Assembly (NCBI GenBank): GCA_026075535.2 | Contig: AP026538.1 | Span: forward strand, 5,952,001-6,016,000 | Reading direction: 5' to 3' | DNA length: 64,000 nucleotides | Source of the DNA: Tricholoma matsutake | Lineage: Eukaryota; Basidiomycota; Agaricomycetes; Agaricales; Tricholomataceae | Part shown: piece by piece, positions 21,091 through 33,520 of the stretch | How the letters are laid out: each line of letters opens with the position of its first letter | Position numbering within the stretch: the first letter of the stretch is position 1 | The notes under the pieces: generated by a model | Database searches by the model: none | Told to the model about the DNA's origin: nothing | What the model saw: the letters and a program-made list of their open reading frames with translations, nothing else | Translations under genes and position numbers: made by a program

Positions 21091-21851
21091 TTGATAAGCA
21101 AGGTTAGTTGCCATGCTATTTGAGTAACCGTGAGATGCACTGGCATAGCTCTAACAGCCTGCCAGTGATTACTTCCTGATTAGGAAGTTGGTAAACTAAG
21201 CTCTATGATGCATAGGTATAGTTAGTCAATTGACTATGTATGATACATAGTATAAGCTGTATTAGGTGGAGCTACTGGGCTCTGCATCGGATGGTACAAT
21301 TTTGTTGGCCTCCCTACTACCTGAACCTGAACCTGATGCAGCCCCAATGTTGGCAGCTGTCAACGGCACCTCCATGACAGGTTCAGCCATGTCCTCCTCC
21401 ATTGCATGTGTCCACCATCGACTTCTCCTAATTTTGTGAACATTTTTGGCCACAATCCCATCATACAATGTTATTTGTGATAGGTCCACCTTGTCATTCA
21501 AGCTCAGAAAACACATCTACAATCATTGTCGAAGCTCTATGAAGTTCTACAAACCCCTCCAAAGCTCTATGAACCTCTACAAAGTCACAAAAATGCTTCA
21601 AAATTCTTTGCAATACTTCAAAATTCTTTGTATGCCTTTGGCCGCCATATTACAACTCCCCTGACCTTCATATAGCTCAGGATATACACTTGGAACATCG
21701 TCAATGAGTTCCGAACCAGTTTCGAGCAAGGTTGCAGCGATATTGGCCTTCAAACAAGTCCAATATTTCCTTGACTGACTTTGGAATCATCGAACATCAA
21801 AAATTGACATTGGACACTATATCACTATCCAAATGGTCATCACACACATGC
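21091..21851. other. 3' flank of KDZ copy 2, no recognised gene
   Basis: A small palindrome ATGGGCAC-TGGTA-GTGCCCAT lies at 21069-21091. A minus-strand open stretch of 84 codons (21262-21516) has a Gly/Ser run and no family I recognise. From 21540 a CTATGAA/TTCAAAAATTCTTTG-rich repeat leads to the solo LTR. Confidence 0.4.
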
Positions 21852-22558
21852 TGTCAAGAACCATTCCTCACCTGATTGGAACCCACATCCGTCTGATCCT
21901 TTTCCGCACCTCGAACCCAACTTTTGTCTATGCCTCCCAATTTCATTCCCAGCCACCTTGCACTGCCCACACTGCTGTGCACCAGGCTGCCTTGTACAGC
22001 ATCCATGGCTGCCTTCCCAAGGCTGCTGTCTCTATTGCAAATTCGACTACAGATTCCTGTGTGGCCTCCGCTAGGTAATTTATCTATGCAGTCGAGACAC
22101 TGCTGCAGTTTCCATTTCCATTCCGCTGTTATTCTGAACTCCAGTATTTAAGCTTAGTTAGTTTCACCCTGTATTCCTCAGTTCATATATCGACATAGAC
22201 TCGACTTTAATCTGCCAATCTAAACCTCCTTCTACTCCAACCTCAGTTCTCTAAGAGTCTGAACTCCATTCGACTCAACCTCTAGTCTTCCTCTGAAGTT
22301 CTAACCTCACCTGAACTTAACCTAAGTCCCTCCATACTCCTCCCCGCATTTACCCGCACCTTCCCACTCCTACCTCCAAACCCTCAACTTGAAATTAGGA
22401 CACCAGACGAGGTGAAGGGCACAGCTTCTTACAAGCTGAAGCCAAGTCCTTTCTGTTTCCCCTCCCACAGAATCCGCATCGACCCTACAAACTCCCGCTA
22501 TTATCACCCATAGTGTCCGAGCAGATTCCAAAGCGGCCTCTAGGATCAGTTCTTAACA
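21852..22558 (+). repeat. Solo LTR, family 2, with TSD CATGC
   Basis: 707 bp from TGTCAAGAACC to GTTCTTAACA, flanked by CATGC on both sides (21847-21851, 22559-22563). A TATTTAAGC promoter-like box is near 22145. A related copy lies inverted at 37745-38444. No internal region, so it is an LTR-LTR recombination product. Confidence 0.88.
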
Positions 22559-22563
22559 CATGC

Positions 22564-23514
22564 CAGATGTATTCCCTACCATTGTTGAACAATATCGCAT
22601 CAATTTCAGGCCCTGAATGAGGTCCAAAAAAAACTTCAAAAAACTTCAAAAAACCTCGAACCTCGAAAAACATCTTCAGACACAGTATTTCCTATTTGAA
22701 CAATCTTCGGACGCATGCTGGACACATGGGACACTATCTTGAGTATATAAAACACATTTTGACCACATGTGCTTGCATACAATCTGCTCGAAGCAGTTTC
22801 CGATGTTTTATTCAATTTATAACAAGGACAGTCCACTTTTAGCTATTCTTTCTTATTATTTCTTCATCATGTGTTATATTCACCCTTTCTAGTCTTGCTT
22901 TATTGTTCTGATATACATCTATTGTCTTTTGCCTCGAGTTTTCCACATGTTTGCCTCATGTTCTCTAGCCTTTTTAGGTACTTTCTTTATTTTATATAAA
23001 AAGATGTACTAGATACAAAGAAAAACAAGAAAGTTGTTGTCTTCCTCCCAGATCACAGTGATTTGAGAGTTCAGCTTAGTCTTATTCAGTCCGAAGTTTG
23101 GTGTTTTATGCTAAACTTCCTTGAAATTCCTCAAGATTCCTTGCATTATGCTATTTTTGCTCTCGTTTCCCTCAATTTGCCTCTGCTTTGCTTCTACTAC
23201 TCGTCTAGTCCTCCAATCTTGCATCCAAACATATTTCATCAGGAAAATTGCTTTTGTCCCCAGGGTGTCCTGGGTTACCCTAGGATGCCTTGGGACATGC
23301 CAGGGCATCCAAGGCTATTGTCTACCCTGGGCACTTTGTAGGTAAAGTGCCATTATTTGCCAGTCTTCAGGGTAGTGAATTTCAGTCCAAAGTGCTCCAG
23401 GACACCTCAGGAATGTATGATTCATATGCTTCCTGGATAGCCTCATCAGAAATATCCCATGCACAAAGGCCTGCCCTAAAGATGTCACTAACATCATTAC
23501 AAATTTCTTTACCA
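22564..23514. other. Repeat-rich spacer, no gene
   Basis: Contains CTTCAAAAAACCTCGAA-type short repeats (22625-22680), AT-rich sequence, and from about 23232 a segment ATCAGGAAAATTGCTTTTG whose inverted relative is at about 27407-27432. Open stretches of under 95 codons show no motif. Confidence 0.4.
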
Positions 23515-24030
23515 ACTTCATTATAATTGTTACAAATATGTTACTAACTTCAATACAAACCATTACTACTTACAAACTTGATGAGTTCTTCATCAGTCAC
23601 TACAGGACTTGAAAAAATCCATGAGTTTAAGTAGTAATAGCTTGTTAATACACAGACAGAATTAGGCTGCAAATATAACATTAATTGAAACTGTAAATGC
23701 ATTGACTAACAAAGGACTTACAAAGTTAGTGTAGCGCAGTAGCAGCTTGTTGATGCAGCTACTAATATTATTATATTAGACTATAAGTATAGCATAAAGG
23801 GGGGTCCCTGGGTTCATGAGTAATGGTTTGTATTGAACAAGTTTGTGATTGAAGTCAGTAATCTGTTAGTAATAGTTTGTATTGAAGTTGGTAATTACTT
23901 GTAATAGTTTGTATTGAAGTCAGTAACCTGTTTGTAGTTTGTATTGAGGCAGTTAGTAATTGTTTGTAATAAGTTTGTATTGAGACAGTCATGGTTAGTA
24001 ATTGTTTGTATTGAAGTCAGTAAACAACTT
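23515..24030 (+). repeat. Minisatellite arm of locus 2 (forward)
   Basis: Degenerate units of TTTGTATTGAAGTCAGTAA (best at 23820-24030), preceded at 23515-23580 by a short stretch in the reverse sense. Same motif family as the arms in element E. Confidence 0.75.
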
Positions 24031-24268
24031 TGTAGTGCAGTATTGGAAGCTTGTTGATACCACCAGCCTGTAAATATGACATTTGTTACCAACTGTCAAT
24101 ACATTTACTAACAAAAGACTTACAAAATGACAAGTAGTAAAGAGGAAGTCAGTACTTCTCTTGTAGAAGGCAAGGGGTTTTGTATGGTTGTATTATGGCT
24201 GGAAACTGCGAGGCGTGAAACTAGGTGTCCACTATATTGCATCAGGCTTTTTTCATGCACAAAGTCCC
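24031..24268 (-). other. Central segment with conserved core (copy 2)
   Basis: On the minus strand 24266-24209 reads GACTTTGTGCA, then GATGCAATATAGTGGACACC, then GCCTCG, matching 6446-6510. It again sits between opposed minisatellite arms. Confidence 0.65.
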
Positions 24269-24680
24269 TACAACTACAAAAATTGTTACTGACTCCATTA
24301 CAAAAGTGTTACTGAATTCATTGCAAATGGTAATTGACCAGTTACTAGCCTCAATACCAATTGTTTACTTACTTCATTACAAACTGTAATTGACTTGTTA
24401 CTAACCTCATTACAATTATTTCCTTACTTCATTACAAACTGTTATTGACTTGTTACTAACCTCATTACAATTATTTCCTTACTTCATTACAAACTGTTAT
24501 TGACTTGTTACTAACCTCATTACAATTATTTACTTACTTCATTACAAACTGTTATTGACTTGTTACTAACCTCATTACAATTATTTACTTACTTCATTAC
24601 AAACTGTTATTGACTTGTTACTAACCTCATTACAATTGTTTACTTACTTCATTACAATTGTTTACTTACTTCATTACTAT
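24269..24680 (-). repeat. Minisatellite arm of locus 2 (reverse), 55-bp higher-order unit
   Basis: From 24371 the array is regular with a 55-bp period (starts of ACTTCATTACAAACTG at 24371, 24426, 24481, 24536, 24591), built from TTACTTCATTACAAACTG and GACTTGTTACTAACC. Confidence 0.88.
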
Positions 24681-27137
24681 TGTTGGCATACTAGTTTTTT
24701 GGGTCTTTACAACTTATCTACTGAGTTTGAGTAATTAGGGTTTATATGTTCTTTCGTATGTACAAAATAACTACAAAAGAAAAACTAATATGTACAGAAA
24801 GTCCCTGGGGCCTCCTCATCATCCATGTCATCTCATCCCCATCATCCCATCATCCCCATTGTCTCAGTCATGGGTGTATGATAGTATTGTGTCAGCACAT
24901 GTCTCTGGCAGTAGTATACTTCCTAAAAATGAACAAAATACATTATTTAGTTGAAAAGAACAAGGAACAGAGAAATGAACTTACCTAGGGCCCAAACAAT
25001 GCAATTGTCATTTGGGCCTGCATTGCACCCAAGAGGGTTCATTGGCGGCCATTGGTGGCTCTTGCTGGCATGGGAATGTGCATGGGAGTCATGGTGGTGG
25101 ATGTTGATGGAGTGGAAAGGTGGTAATAGTGAGGTGAAAGGGAGGATGGCAGCATCATTGAAGGTGGTTATTATTCTAAGTTAATTCACTTGTATAGAAT
25201 AAGTCACGTGAGTGCCCCTTGGGGCACTCTATTCTCACAGTATTTTAATTCACTTAAACATTGTCATTTGGGCCCCTTGTAAGTTTTTATCTTCACTTCT
25301 TGTTCTTTTACTTCAACTAAATTAAGTTATATTAATTTACAGGTTTTGAGGGCTTCAAAGGCAACTAGTGTATGGCAGGGGTATGCCAACCCATGTGGGT
25401 ATAGACCAAGGGTCAGCGCAGGTAGGGGTATGGGTATGCAAGATGCGACCCTCAATGTAAATGGCATGTCACATTGTTTAAGATGTTCTTTGTTGTTTTG
25501 TTTAAACTGACTCTTTTTTTTGTTTAGGTTCTATCTATGGTACAATGACACCACAATGCCAAAACCACAATGATGGCTGCCACAGCCACCACACAAGAGA
25601 CCCAGAACTACTGCCATGAGCAACTTCTCGTGGGGTGGGAACAGGAACGGCAACGTGCACCAGATGAAATGGAATGACAACAAATGGAACAATGGAACGA
25701 TGAGATGACAGGGAGACAATGGAATGACAACATAACAATGAGATGATGGGTAACAAGGGGGAGGAGGTAAATCAAATGAAAAAAAGGTGGAAGAGACATC
25801 ATCTTGAGCCACCGGTAAGTTTTTTTTTCTTTGCTCATTTCATGTTCTTTTTACTAACAGGGTTTTTAGTTACAAAGCTTTACTATGGGGAGGAGCAGGG
25901 GAAAGAGAAGGGACACAATGACGAGAGGGGGAGGACAAGGGGATGATGAGGACAAGGATGATGACCAATGTCAAAGCACCCCCAACCACAGCCATGAGCA
26001 ACTGCTCGCAGGGTAGAAACAGGGAGCAAGGTGATGGGAAACAAGAGACAAGAGACAAGAATGAAGATGGGGGAACAACAACAACAATGACCAGACAACA
26101 ATGACAACACAGGGACAAGGACAAGGGGAAGGATGAGAGAACAATGAGAGTGAGGACTAGGACCAGATGACACAAATGACAACAGAAGGGGAACAATGAT
26201 GGGAGGGGGAGGGGAAAGGAGAGGGATGATGATGAGACCATGACCCAGCACCTGCCCCTGCCACTGTGAGCCACTGCTTGTCGGGGTATTAAGTTTTTTT
26301 TTTAACTTTTGGTTGTTATTCAGCTAACTGCACCTTTTTACTCTTCTTTAGGACTTTTTGACAACAAGGGCTGTCCCAGCCCACCCATGCTCTCCTCCCC
26401 TTGCACATGGGATGTGAGATTGAATAGGAGGTATCAGAGAGCCCAGTTAGTGGGATAACTAACCAAAAGGTAGGTACCTCCTGCCATGTTGCAACCTCCC
26501 CAGCTGACAAAACATGAGTGACGAGACAGCAATCTCCTATGCCCACACCACTGCGACTCTGCTTGCAGGGTGGACAACAGGATGAAGAACAGCAGGATGA
26601 GCTGACACCACGACACCATCTCCAATTGCCACCACAAGCAGCTGCTCGCAGGGTGGAAATGGGGAGCACAATGGGAATGAGGGGGAGAAATAATGACCCC
26701 ACTACCACTTCTCACCTGTTCATGGGGTGGATCACCAGTGGAAGAACAGGACAACAATGGCCAATCACCGCTGCAAGGAACTCCTTGTGGGGAGAGGAAA
26801 TGTGCAAACCAACAATGACACCAACAATGGGGAGGGGGATGACACCAGAATGACAGGCATGACCCAGCAGCCCCAACTCTCCAACAACTATGACGATGAG
26901 AGGAAGACCAGCACGAGGATGGCCACCATCATCACCACCACCACCTTTACAGCACCCCCAACCACTGCCACAAGCAACTGCTCATGGGGTGCAAATGGGG
27001 AGCAGTAAGGCCAGGCATGACAGAGAGGTAGAGGGCACGATGAGGATGACAGGCACAGGGAAATGGCAACAAGGAGACAACAGTGTCAATGATCAGATGA
27101 CCCCTGCCCCACGCTTTGCGTGGGGGCAGGATTTTTT
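24681..27137 (+). other. Structured non-coding cassette (copy 2)
   Basis: Order of elements: hairpin GGGCCCAAAC...TTTGGGCC at 24992-25017; half hairpin TTTGGGCCCC then GTAAGTTTTTAT at 25268-25290 with TTTACAGG at 25341; hairpin modules (GAGCAACTTCTC GTGGGGTGG type) at about 25614; GTAAGTTTTTTTTTC at 25815 with TTTTTACTAAC at 25850 and TTTTTAG at 25864; modules at about 25990, 26265, 26555, 26632, 26771 and 26965; finally hairpin CCTGCCCCACGC-TTTG-CGTGGGGGCAGG with a T8 run at 27102-27138. The same order occurs in element F. Apparent reading frames on either strand are GA- or CT-rich shadows. Confidence 0.65.
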
Positions 27138-27719
27138 TTCTTTTCAGTTTACTTGTATTAGTCTGTACCAGGATATTGGGGGTATTAAATTTAGTGCTTT
27201 AGTAACTATACAACACAAATACACTATGTAACAATAGAGAATGTGAAAAGGAAGGCAAAAATTGAGTAAAAACCACAGTGAATATACATAGTGTTGCACC
27301 TGTCATATTTCATGAACCCTGACATGTTGCAGTGCATCACAGGCTATCACAGGGCATCACAGGGTGATTCAGTGTGCCCTGGGAAATAGCCTTAACCCTG
27401 GGAAAGTCTGGGTCAGAAAGTAATTTTCCTGATGTTGCACACTCAAAATTCCTCGAAACCTCTTTGAAAAAACCTTGAAAAATATTGCAACACCTCGAAA
27501 GATATCACAACATCTCGAAAATCATTGAAATGTCTCAAAAATCATCGCAAGTCCTCAAAACACATTCTTTTAGCTTCAAACTGCTTCTGTTTTATGACTA
27601 TTTGACAGTCAGTCTGACAGGTGACATCTAGAGGGCCTCGCATCCTTCCTCTGACTTGTGTTATACCATCCAAAGCCATTTAGTAGGTTTTGTTTGGGTT
27701 TCCAGGTTGAGCATCATCA
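27138..27719. other. Spacer with short TCGAAA-type repeats
   Basis: CCTGGGAAA/ATCACAGGG repeats at 27330-27420 and CTCGAAA/ATTGCAACA repeats at 27450-27560. Relatives occur near 22625 and 23260. No coding signal. Confidence 0.4.
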
Positions 27720-29200
27720 TTGGCTGTGCACTGCCATCCTGCAACCCCAAGTAGCATTCCAGGTCGTGCAATCTCTCTGAAGTGTCATCAACCTCTTCCT
27801 CTACCCTCTACATGCTCTTCCACCCAACAAAGCTGGGCCGAGAAATCTGATAGCATCTCTTCCACCCAGCATGATTGGTTGTACATATCTTTCTCCAATT
27901 GGGCAAGACATGTAATGACAGAGTGAGAATCATGGGCCAATGCTGTGTCAGTACCAGCATCGGCCATCTCAATATTGCTTTCAGGAAGTGCTATTATTCC
28001 ACCATTAGAGAGAGATATGCAGGAAATTAAGAAAAACTCACCCTTCCATTTCCCCTTCTGTTCTTGTGTGAGCCTCGATCTGCCTGAGTCTTTGACATGG
28101 ATCTTCCTTTGATAACTCTTATCTTCATCACACAAAACAGAGATAATATCTCTCAATTTTGGAGCCCTCTTTCCTTTTCCTTTCGTCACCTGTTTACCTT
28201 TTTGTGGCCTCAATGCCTTACCAACCGTCCCTCTCTCACAATGAACTTTGTGTTTACCACAATCATAACAGGCTTACTTGCCATTAACCCGATCATAGCA
28301 AATCTGTGCAAATTCAATACAGCGTGAGCAAGGCGTTGCTCTTGGGTTGCCGCACTGAGGTTTCACTTGGGCGACTTCTTTCTGCCGGTTGTTGGCACTG
28401 TCTGTTAATTCATCCTCTTCCTGGCCATGTTCATCCCCAGAATCCTCACTCTCAGCCACCATTATGATGTCAGGGAAGGATGGTGCCCTTGCGGCCAGCA
28501 TTTTCTCCTGGTGATGGAGCGCTCTCCATTGCCTGTAAGGTGTAAGTGGAGACTGATACTGTGGGTTGTCATGTGACCACCACTGGGTCAATCGGCCTGG
28601 AACAGGTTGAGAATGAGGTGTCGACAGCACCATTGCTGTGCCCCCAGATGCCGATGCTCTTCCCATTCCCATTCCTGTTCCCATTTTCATTGCCATTGGT
28701 GCTGCTGTTGGTGCTGGCATTGCCTTTGCTGCTGGCACTGCCTTTGCCTTTGCCCCTGGCACTGGTGCTGCCTCTGCCGGTGCTCCTGGTGCTCCCATTG
28801 CCATTGCCACTGGTCCTGCCATTGCAGTTGCCATGGCCATTCCCATTCCCATTGCCCCTTTGTTTTTTTTATGTCAAACCTCTTCATTGCCTTCCATTGT
28901 TCCTCCACAAAGGCATCTTTCCCTGACTGCTTCCATGCCAAAATGAAGCCCCACAAAAAGCTCACAGCAGCAAATACTGCCTGTATATCCTTGGCCTGAA
29001 TCTCTCTTTGCCAAGTAAATAAGGTTTTCTAATTCATTATAAGTACCATTCTCACCCCTCCATGCTGATCACTTACCAGTGCCCAATGTTGCTCCTTCAT
29101 CATGGCCCCAATGTTATCCATCTGGAGGCCATCACGGATCGCATTCTTGATGTCAGTGATTTGGTCGAGGACTTGTTCCCATGTTACATTCATGGTTGTC
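27720..29200 (-). pseudogene. Remnant of a cysteine-motif gene of repeated Agaricomycete type
   Basis: Minus-strand order: VTWEQVLDQITDIKNAIRDG near 29180 (helical), a simple-repeat stretch, then PYRQWRALHHQEKML near 28520, an acidic SEDSGDEHGQEEDEL run, TPCSRCIEFAQICYDRVNGK near 28300, and after a TAA in a different or shifted context ACYDCGKHKVHCE near 28240. The CxxC...C...CxxC...C pattern recalls zinc-binding domains found in repeated Agaricomycete proteins. The first 60 or so codons of the 28274-28852 frame come from a GCCATTGC-type microsatellite and are not real coding sequence. Broken by stops; function unknown. Confidence 0.4.
28640..28860. repeat. Degenerate hexamer microsatellite
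   Basis: Runs of CCATTG/GCTGGC/CCCATT hexamers giving alternating A, M, G or P, F, L in translated frames. Confidence 0.75.
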
Positions 29201-29717
29201 TACTTTGGATGGGTGATATAGATGTTAAATGATGTTTTTTCAACCATCACATGTTATGATCAACAAACATGATAACAGCAATAACTATACACAAACATTA
29301 CCATCAAAGATAAGTGATCAATCATATCATATGATGATATGAACAAGCAGTGGCACACCAGGATGGATGGTATTCTGGATGGCTACATCAGCATCAGCAG
29401 TGACAATGGGCAGCAATATCTAGTGCCCCATTTCATGATTCCCACTACCAATCAGGCCTTTAAGCCTATCAAAAAAAATGGAATTCAATGTGTTCAATGC
29501 TGATGGGGGGGTAAGTCAATCCATTCGAACACTGATATGCCATCCCTATGCATGCCCAATGCCATGCATTTTGGGGCCGATGCTGATGCCATTGCTAATG
29601 CAAAACCCAATTGTAGTGCTGAAATCAGATGCACCATACTTCATGATGGGCTGAGAACAACTGATGCTACCTGCCAATCTGGTAAGTCGTCACCTCTGTC
29701 TGGTCATTAATTAATTC
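29201..29717. other. Unassigned spacer
   Basis: AT-rich to mixed sequence with GCCAATGC/GATGCCAT repeats (29560-29600). No recognised feature. Confidence 0.35.
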
Positions 29718-29993
29718 ATGCTGTTGCAGACCTTGACAGACAGGGAATTGTTGAGCTGCCATGCAGCAGTGAAGGCCCTGCAAGACCAATTTGGCATATC
29801 ATACAAGGATCCCAGTCATTGTCTCTACTTGGCCAAGGTTGAGAAGCTCAAACAGCAAAATATCACCTTGAAGATGTACGCGACTTTGAAGGAAAGGGTG
29901 GAGGATACCCTAGAATCATTTGAAAGCAGGTTGGCAGACATTATGGCCAGAACACCATACCACAAGCATAGTGAAGCCATTGCTGATTCCTAG
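29718..29993 (+). CDS. Small open frame, unknown function
   Basis: 91 codons beginning MLLQTLTDRELL, with a helix-rich middle (KVEKLKQQNITLKMYATLKE) suggesting a coiled coil. I do not recognise it. It may be an exon of a decayed gene: upstream sequence has GGTAAG at 29680 and TTGCAG just before the ATG. Context is a remnant-rich region, so a functional gene is doubtful. Confidence 0.3.
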   Translation: MLLQTLTDRELLSCHAAVKALQDQFGISYKDPSHCLYLAKVEKLKQQNITLKMYATLKERVEDTLESFESRLADIMARTPYHKHSEAIADS

Positions 29994-30974
29994 AGGTGTG
30001 ACATCACCCAATGAGAAGGGGCTATCACACATTATAGCTAGGATGACCTTGTATCTTCTGTATCTACTTTCATGCTCTGATTTGGCCGATACCATTTTCC
30101 TTGGCCAATGCCGATGTTTTTAAGTTCAAGTTATTGGCTTTAATTAAAGGTGTCATCAATTCATGACCTGGCTCAATTTAACTAATATAAAATGGAACAA
30201 TGAGACTGGGGCTCAGTGGTTGCCTGACTGCCATTCCTGTTGCTGTTGCCATGCTGTTGCCATTGCTGATCACCTATGCAACAACTTGGGTTTCCATGTG
30301 TTTGATGCACCATATGTGCTTAAATAGCAGCTCATGTACCACACAGAATGCTCTCTAATGCACTCCATTGGTTACAATATGCATAGGTACAGTTATATAC
30401 AGTATGTTCAACAGCGTCCACCGAACCAAATCATTGGATACAATGTGTACATTTGATAGACTGTATCACTCAATACAATGTAGCTTACCTACCTGGTCTG
30501 AGAGGATGAGGATAGAGTAGGACCAGAACTGGGTGACGTTTCAGCTGCAGTTAATGGAGTTTCATCATCCTTGTCAAAGTGCCATTCAATTTCTGAAGCA
30601 TCTTTGAGAGAGCCATCGGGATGAACGGCACAACCAAGATCAGGTGGGCAGTGGAGGCATCATGTCTGAACCATGAAGTATGGTATGACTTGCACAGTTT
30701 TTACAGTTGATGATCTGGGTGAAGTGTATTATATACATACCATTGTACATAAGTAGTAATTCAAAGAGCGTGATAGAAGGAGAAATCCTGCAATTTAGCT
30801 GTCTGTGGTAAGTATAGTGCCATGAATCAGGTCCCCATTTCAATCAATTACCTATCCACACAAAAAAAGCCTATAGAAGGTTACCCTATTGCCTTCAACA
30901 TGCCATATTTGAAAGAAAAAAAATAGAATGGAGATGGATCATGCAATGAAATAATTTATGTGAGGGCAACATGG
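29994..30974. other. Unassigned spacer
   Basis: No motif, array or terminal repeat recognised; short minus-strand open stretch at 30640-30843 is unremarkable. Confidence 0.35.
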
Positions 30975-30982
30975 TACATGGC

Positions 30983-31810
30983 TAGTGTTTAAAGGTCCAG
31001 TCTGTAGGACCAACAAAAAGACCGAAACTGAACTGTACTGGACTGATTAGGACCGGACCAGTGGTCTATTTATGGACCGGTCTTTTTCAGTCCAGTTGCT
31101 GGTCTTTCATTTTGAAAAATATAGTAGGACCGATGAAAAACTGGTTAAAACTGGTTGGACTGGTCTTTTGTCCCAATGTATGTTGGAACTTACTCCCACA
31201 CATATTTACTTTATTTTCGGTCCCTGGACCATCAAAAATGGTCAAGAATTGGTTGAGATATGACCAAAAACATTTTTGTATGAGTATTTTGTTGTATCAG
31301 AACAACTTTGATTGCATTGCTTATTACCTGAGCTATAATTTTTTTTGTACAGCTATATGACATCATAAAAGTAACAACAACACACCTAATCATCTGTACC
31401 ATGGGATTTTATTCATATAACAGCCCAAATGAGTGCAACTACAAACTACAAATTACAAACTACAAACTGCAACTTGAATGCATGTCCTTTCAGTTTTGGC
31501 CATATCTCAGTCAAATCTTGATGGAATTGCTTAAATGTTGGATCCGTCTATGGAGCATTAAAATCTCTATCCACGAATATAAGGTAATGGTCATATTTGT
31601 TGAGATACATATGGGTTATTTGGCATGATAAACTCTATGACAAAAGACCGGTCCAAACCAGTCTTTTTTTGGCCCATGGACCAATTAGGACTGGTCCTAA
31701 AGGGTCCTGTTGCGGTCCTCCAATATCTGGCTCAGTCCTAGACCAGTTGCAGTTGCCAGTTGCCCCATTTGGAAGTCAAAAACCAGACTGGACTGGACCT
31801 TTAAACACTA
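30983..31810. mobile_element. TAGTGTTT-terminal TIR element, copy B
   Basis: 828 bp with ends TAGTGTTTAAAGGTCCAGTC and inverted counterpart, flanked by an exact 8-bp duplication TACATGGC (30975-30982, 31811-31818). Subterminal GGACCGGTCTTTT/AACTGGTT repeats. No coding capacity; shortest of the four copies and lacks the hairpin cassette. Confidence 0.92.
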
Positions 31811-31818
31811 TACATGGC

Positions 31819-33520
31819 CCTGCATTGTGCATCATGCACTGGGGGACATGGGAACTGCCACAAGAGAAGCTAAGCATACAGAAGGCTGGTACCTTCCACA
31901 TGTCATGTTTGTAAGAAAGAAAAAATGGAGGCATGAAATCACACACATGATGTACATTTTTGCATTTGTTGCATGGGGAACATGGGAACATCATGATATG
32001 ACTGACAAACTCCTGGCCTGTCAGGATCTCAGATCAAGTGGCTGTGTAATTTGTCTAATGCCTTCTAAGTAGAGGTTTGAACCGCATTCAAATGTGTTTG
32101 GGGTGGTTCTTAAATATCTCCCTCCAGGTTAACCCAGAACAGTTTGGTTCAGTTCAAGACCTGAACTCTGAACTGGACCCAGGGTTCGGTTCTGCAAAAA
32201 GTCCAGTTCAAACCAAAGTTCAGAACCAAACTTTGACACCACTATGACAGGGGTATAGAAGATGATGATAGGGGACGATGAGATAATGGGGACAGTCTTG
32301 ATGAGCAGGGGATGGCCACCACCACCAACATCCCCTCCCATCGCTGTGAACAACTGTTCGTGGGGTGGAAAGGGGGAGTGAATGGGGCAGCACAATGGGT
32401 CAATGATGGCAAGTCAAATTTGACAAAAAATGTCTGGATTAGGACTCAGCCTCAGTAGGTATTATCTAGGGTCCTCCCATAACATGTATCATAATATTAA
32501 TGCATTCCAGTTGTCAAGCCACTTGAACTCTCCTCGGGTTTGCATTACTAACACTGGGTGCAGGGCACAATACCCCTGATGGGGATGTAAGTATCTTGGA
32601 GACAAAAATAATAGTTAGCTATTGACCAATGATGATAGAAAAAAGCTTACCTAGCTGCAAGGATACATGATGCAAAGTGGCTGCAGAGGTGAGCAAAACT
32701 GGAGGTGAACATTGAGAAACAATGCGACATCATTGTGGATATGCTAAACAATAACAAACAACATAAACTGTATAGTCATTGACCGTGCTGAGGTCCAATA
32801 TATTCAACCACTGAAAGTTGCAGCTCAGGCCACGGCTTACGGCTTTGAGCTGAGCTTCCTTTGATTGCTGCACCACCTGAAGGGCCCCACTCATTATCTA
32901 CTTACACTGGGTGCAGGGCACAATACCCCTGATGGGGTATTATGTAAGTATCTTGGAAGTATTCCTAATACTGTCAAGATACTAGCCCAGAAGTATGTTG
33001 CAAGTATGCTGATTGTTGATTACCATACCTCCACATTAGTAACTTGTGCATATTGTAACTGTATTCTGAATGTCTTGGCTGAAAAATAATACAATATCTC
33101 CTCCTTACTATCACAATAATATTAAGATACTTCTTATGGAGTATTGAAGTTAAAGATCAAAATATTTTTCAAGTACTGAGAAGGCAGTAACTTGGTGGTA
33201 TTGAGGCAATTTCTTCAGTACTACCAAGATACTATCTACAATACTATCAAGATGATATCACAATACTTTGCTTGGGATATGTTAGCAATATGATGGAAAA
33301 GATCTAGAAAACCTCTGTGTCAGTATGCTTGAAATATCATGGAAGTACACAAACAAAAAGAGTAGTCATACACCCCATACCTTCACCATACTAAAGCCAG
33401 GGAATATTGGAAGTATTGAAGTGTTGTTTATTCAATACTGTCAAACTACTCTATGAGAAGTACATAAGAAGAAATTTGATAAATTGGGAAAGTATTATTA
33501 GCAAATGTCTGCACATGCAG
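31819..33520. other. Spacer with a hairpin module and a duplicated block
   Basis: A hairpin module (GTGAACAACTGTTCGTGGGG) is at about 32345. A block beginning ACACTGGGTGCAGGGCACAA occurs at 32553 and again at 32907, about 45 bp of near identity. GGTTCAGTTC/GAACTGGACC inverted words at 32130-32240 resemble decayed TIR-element ends. No gene. Confidence 0.45.

Noticed and set aside
28640..28852. Met/Ala/Gly-rich N-terminus of a protein
   Set aside because: It is a hexamer microsatellite in frame.
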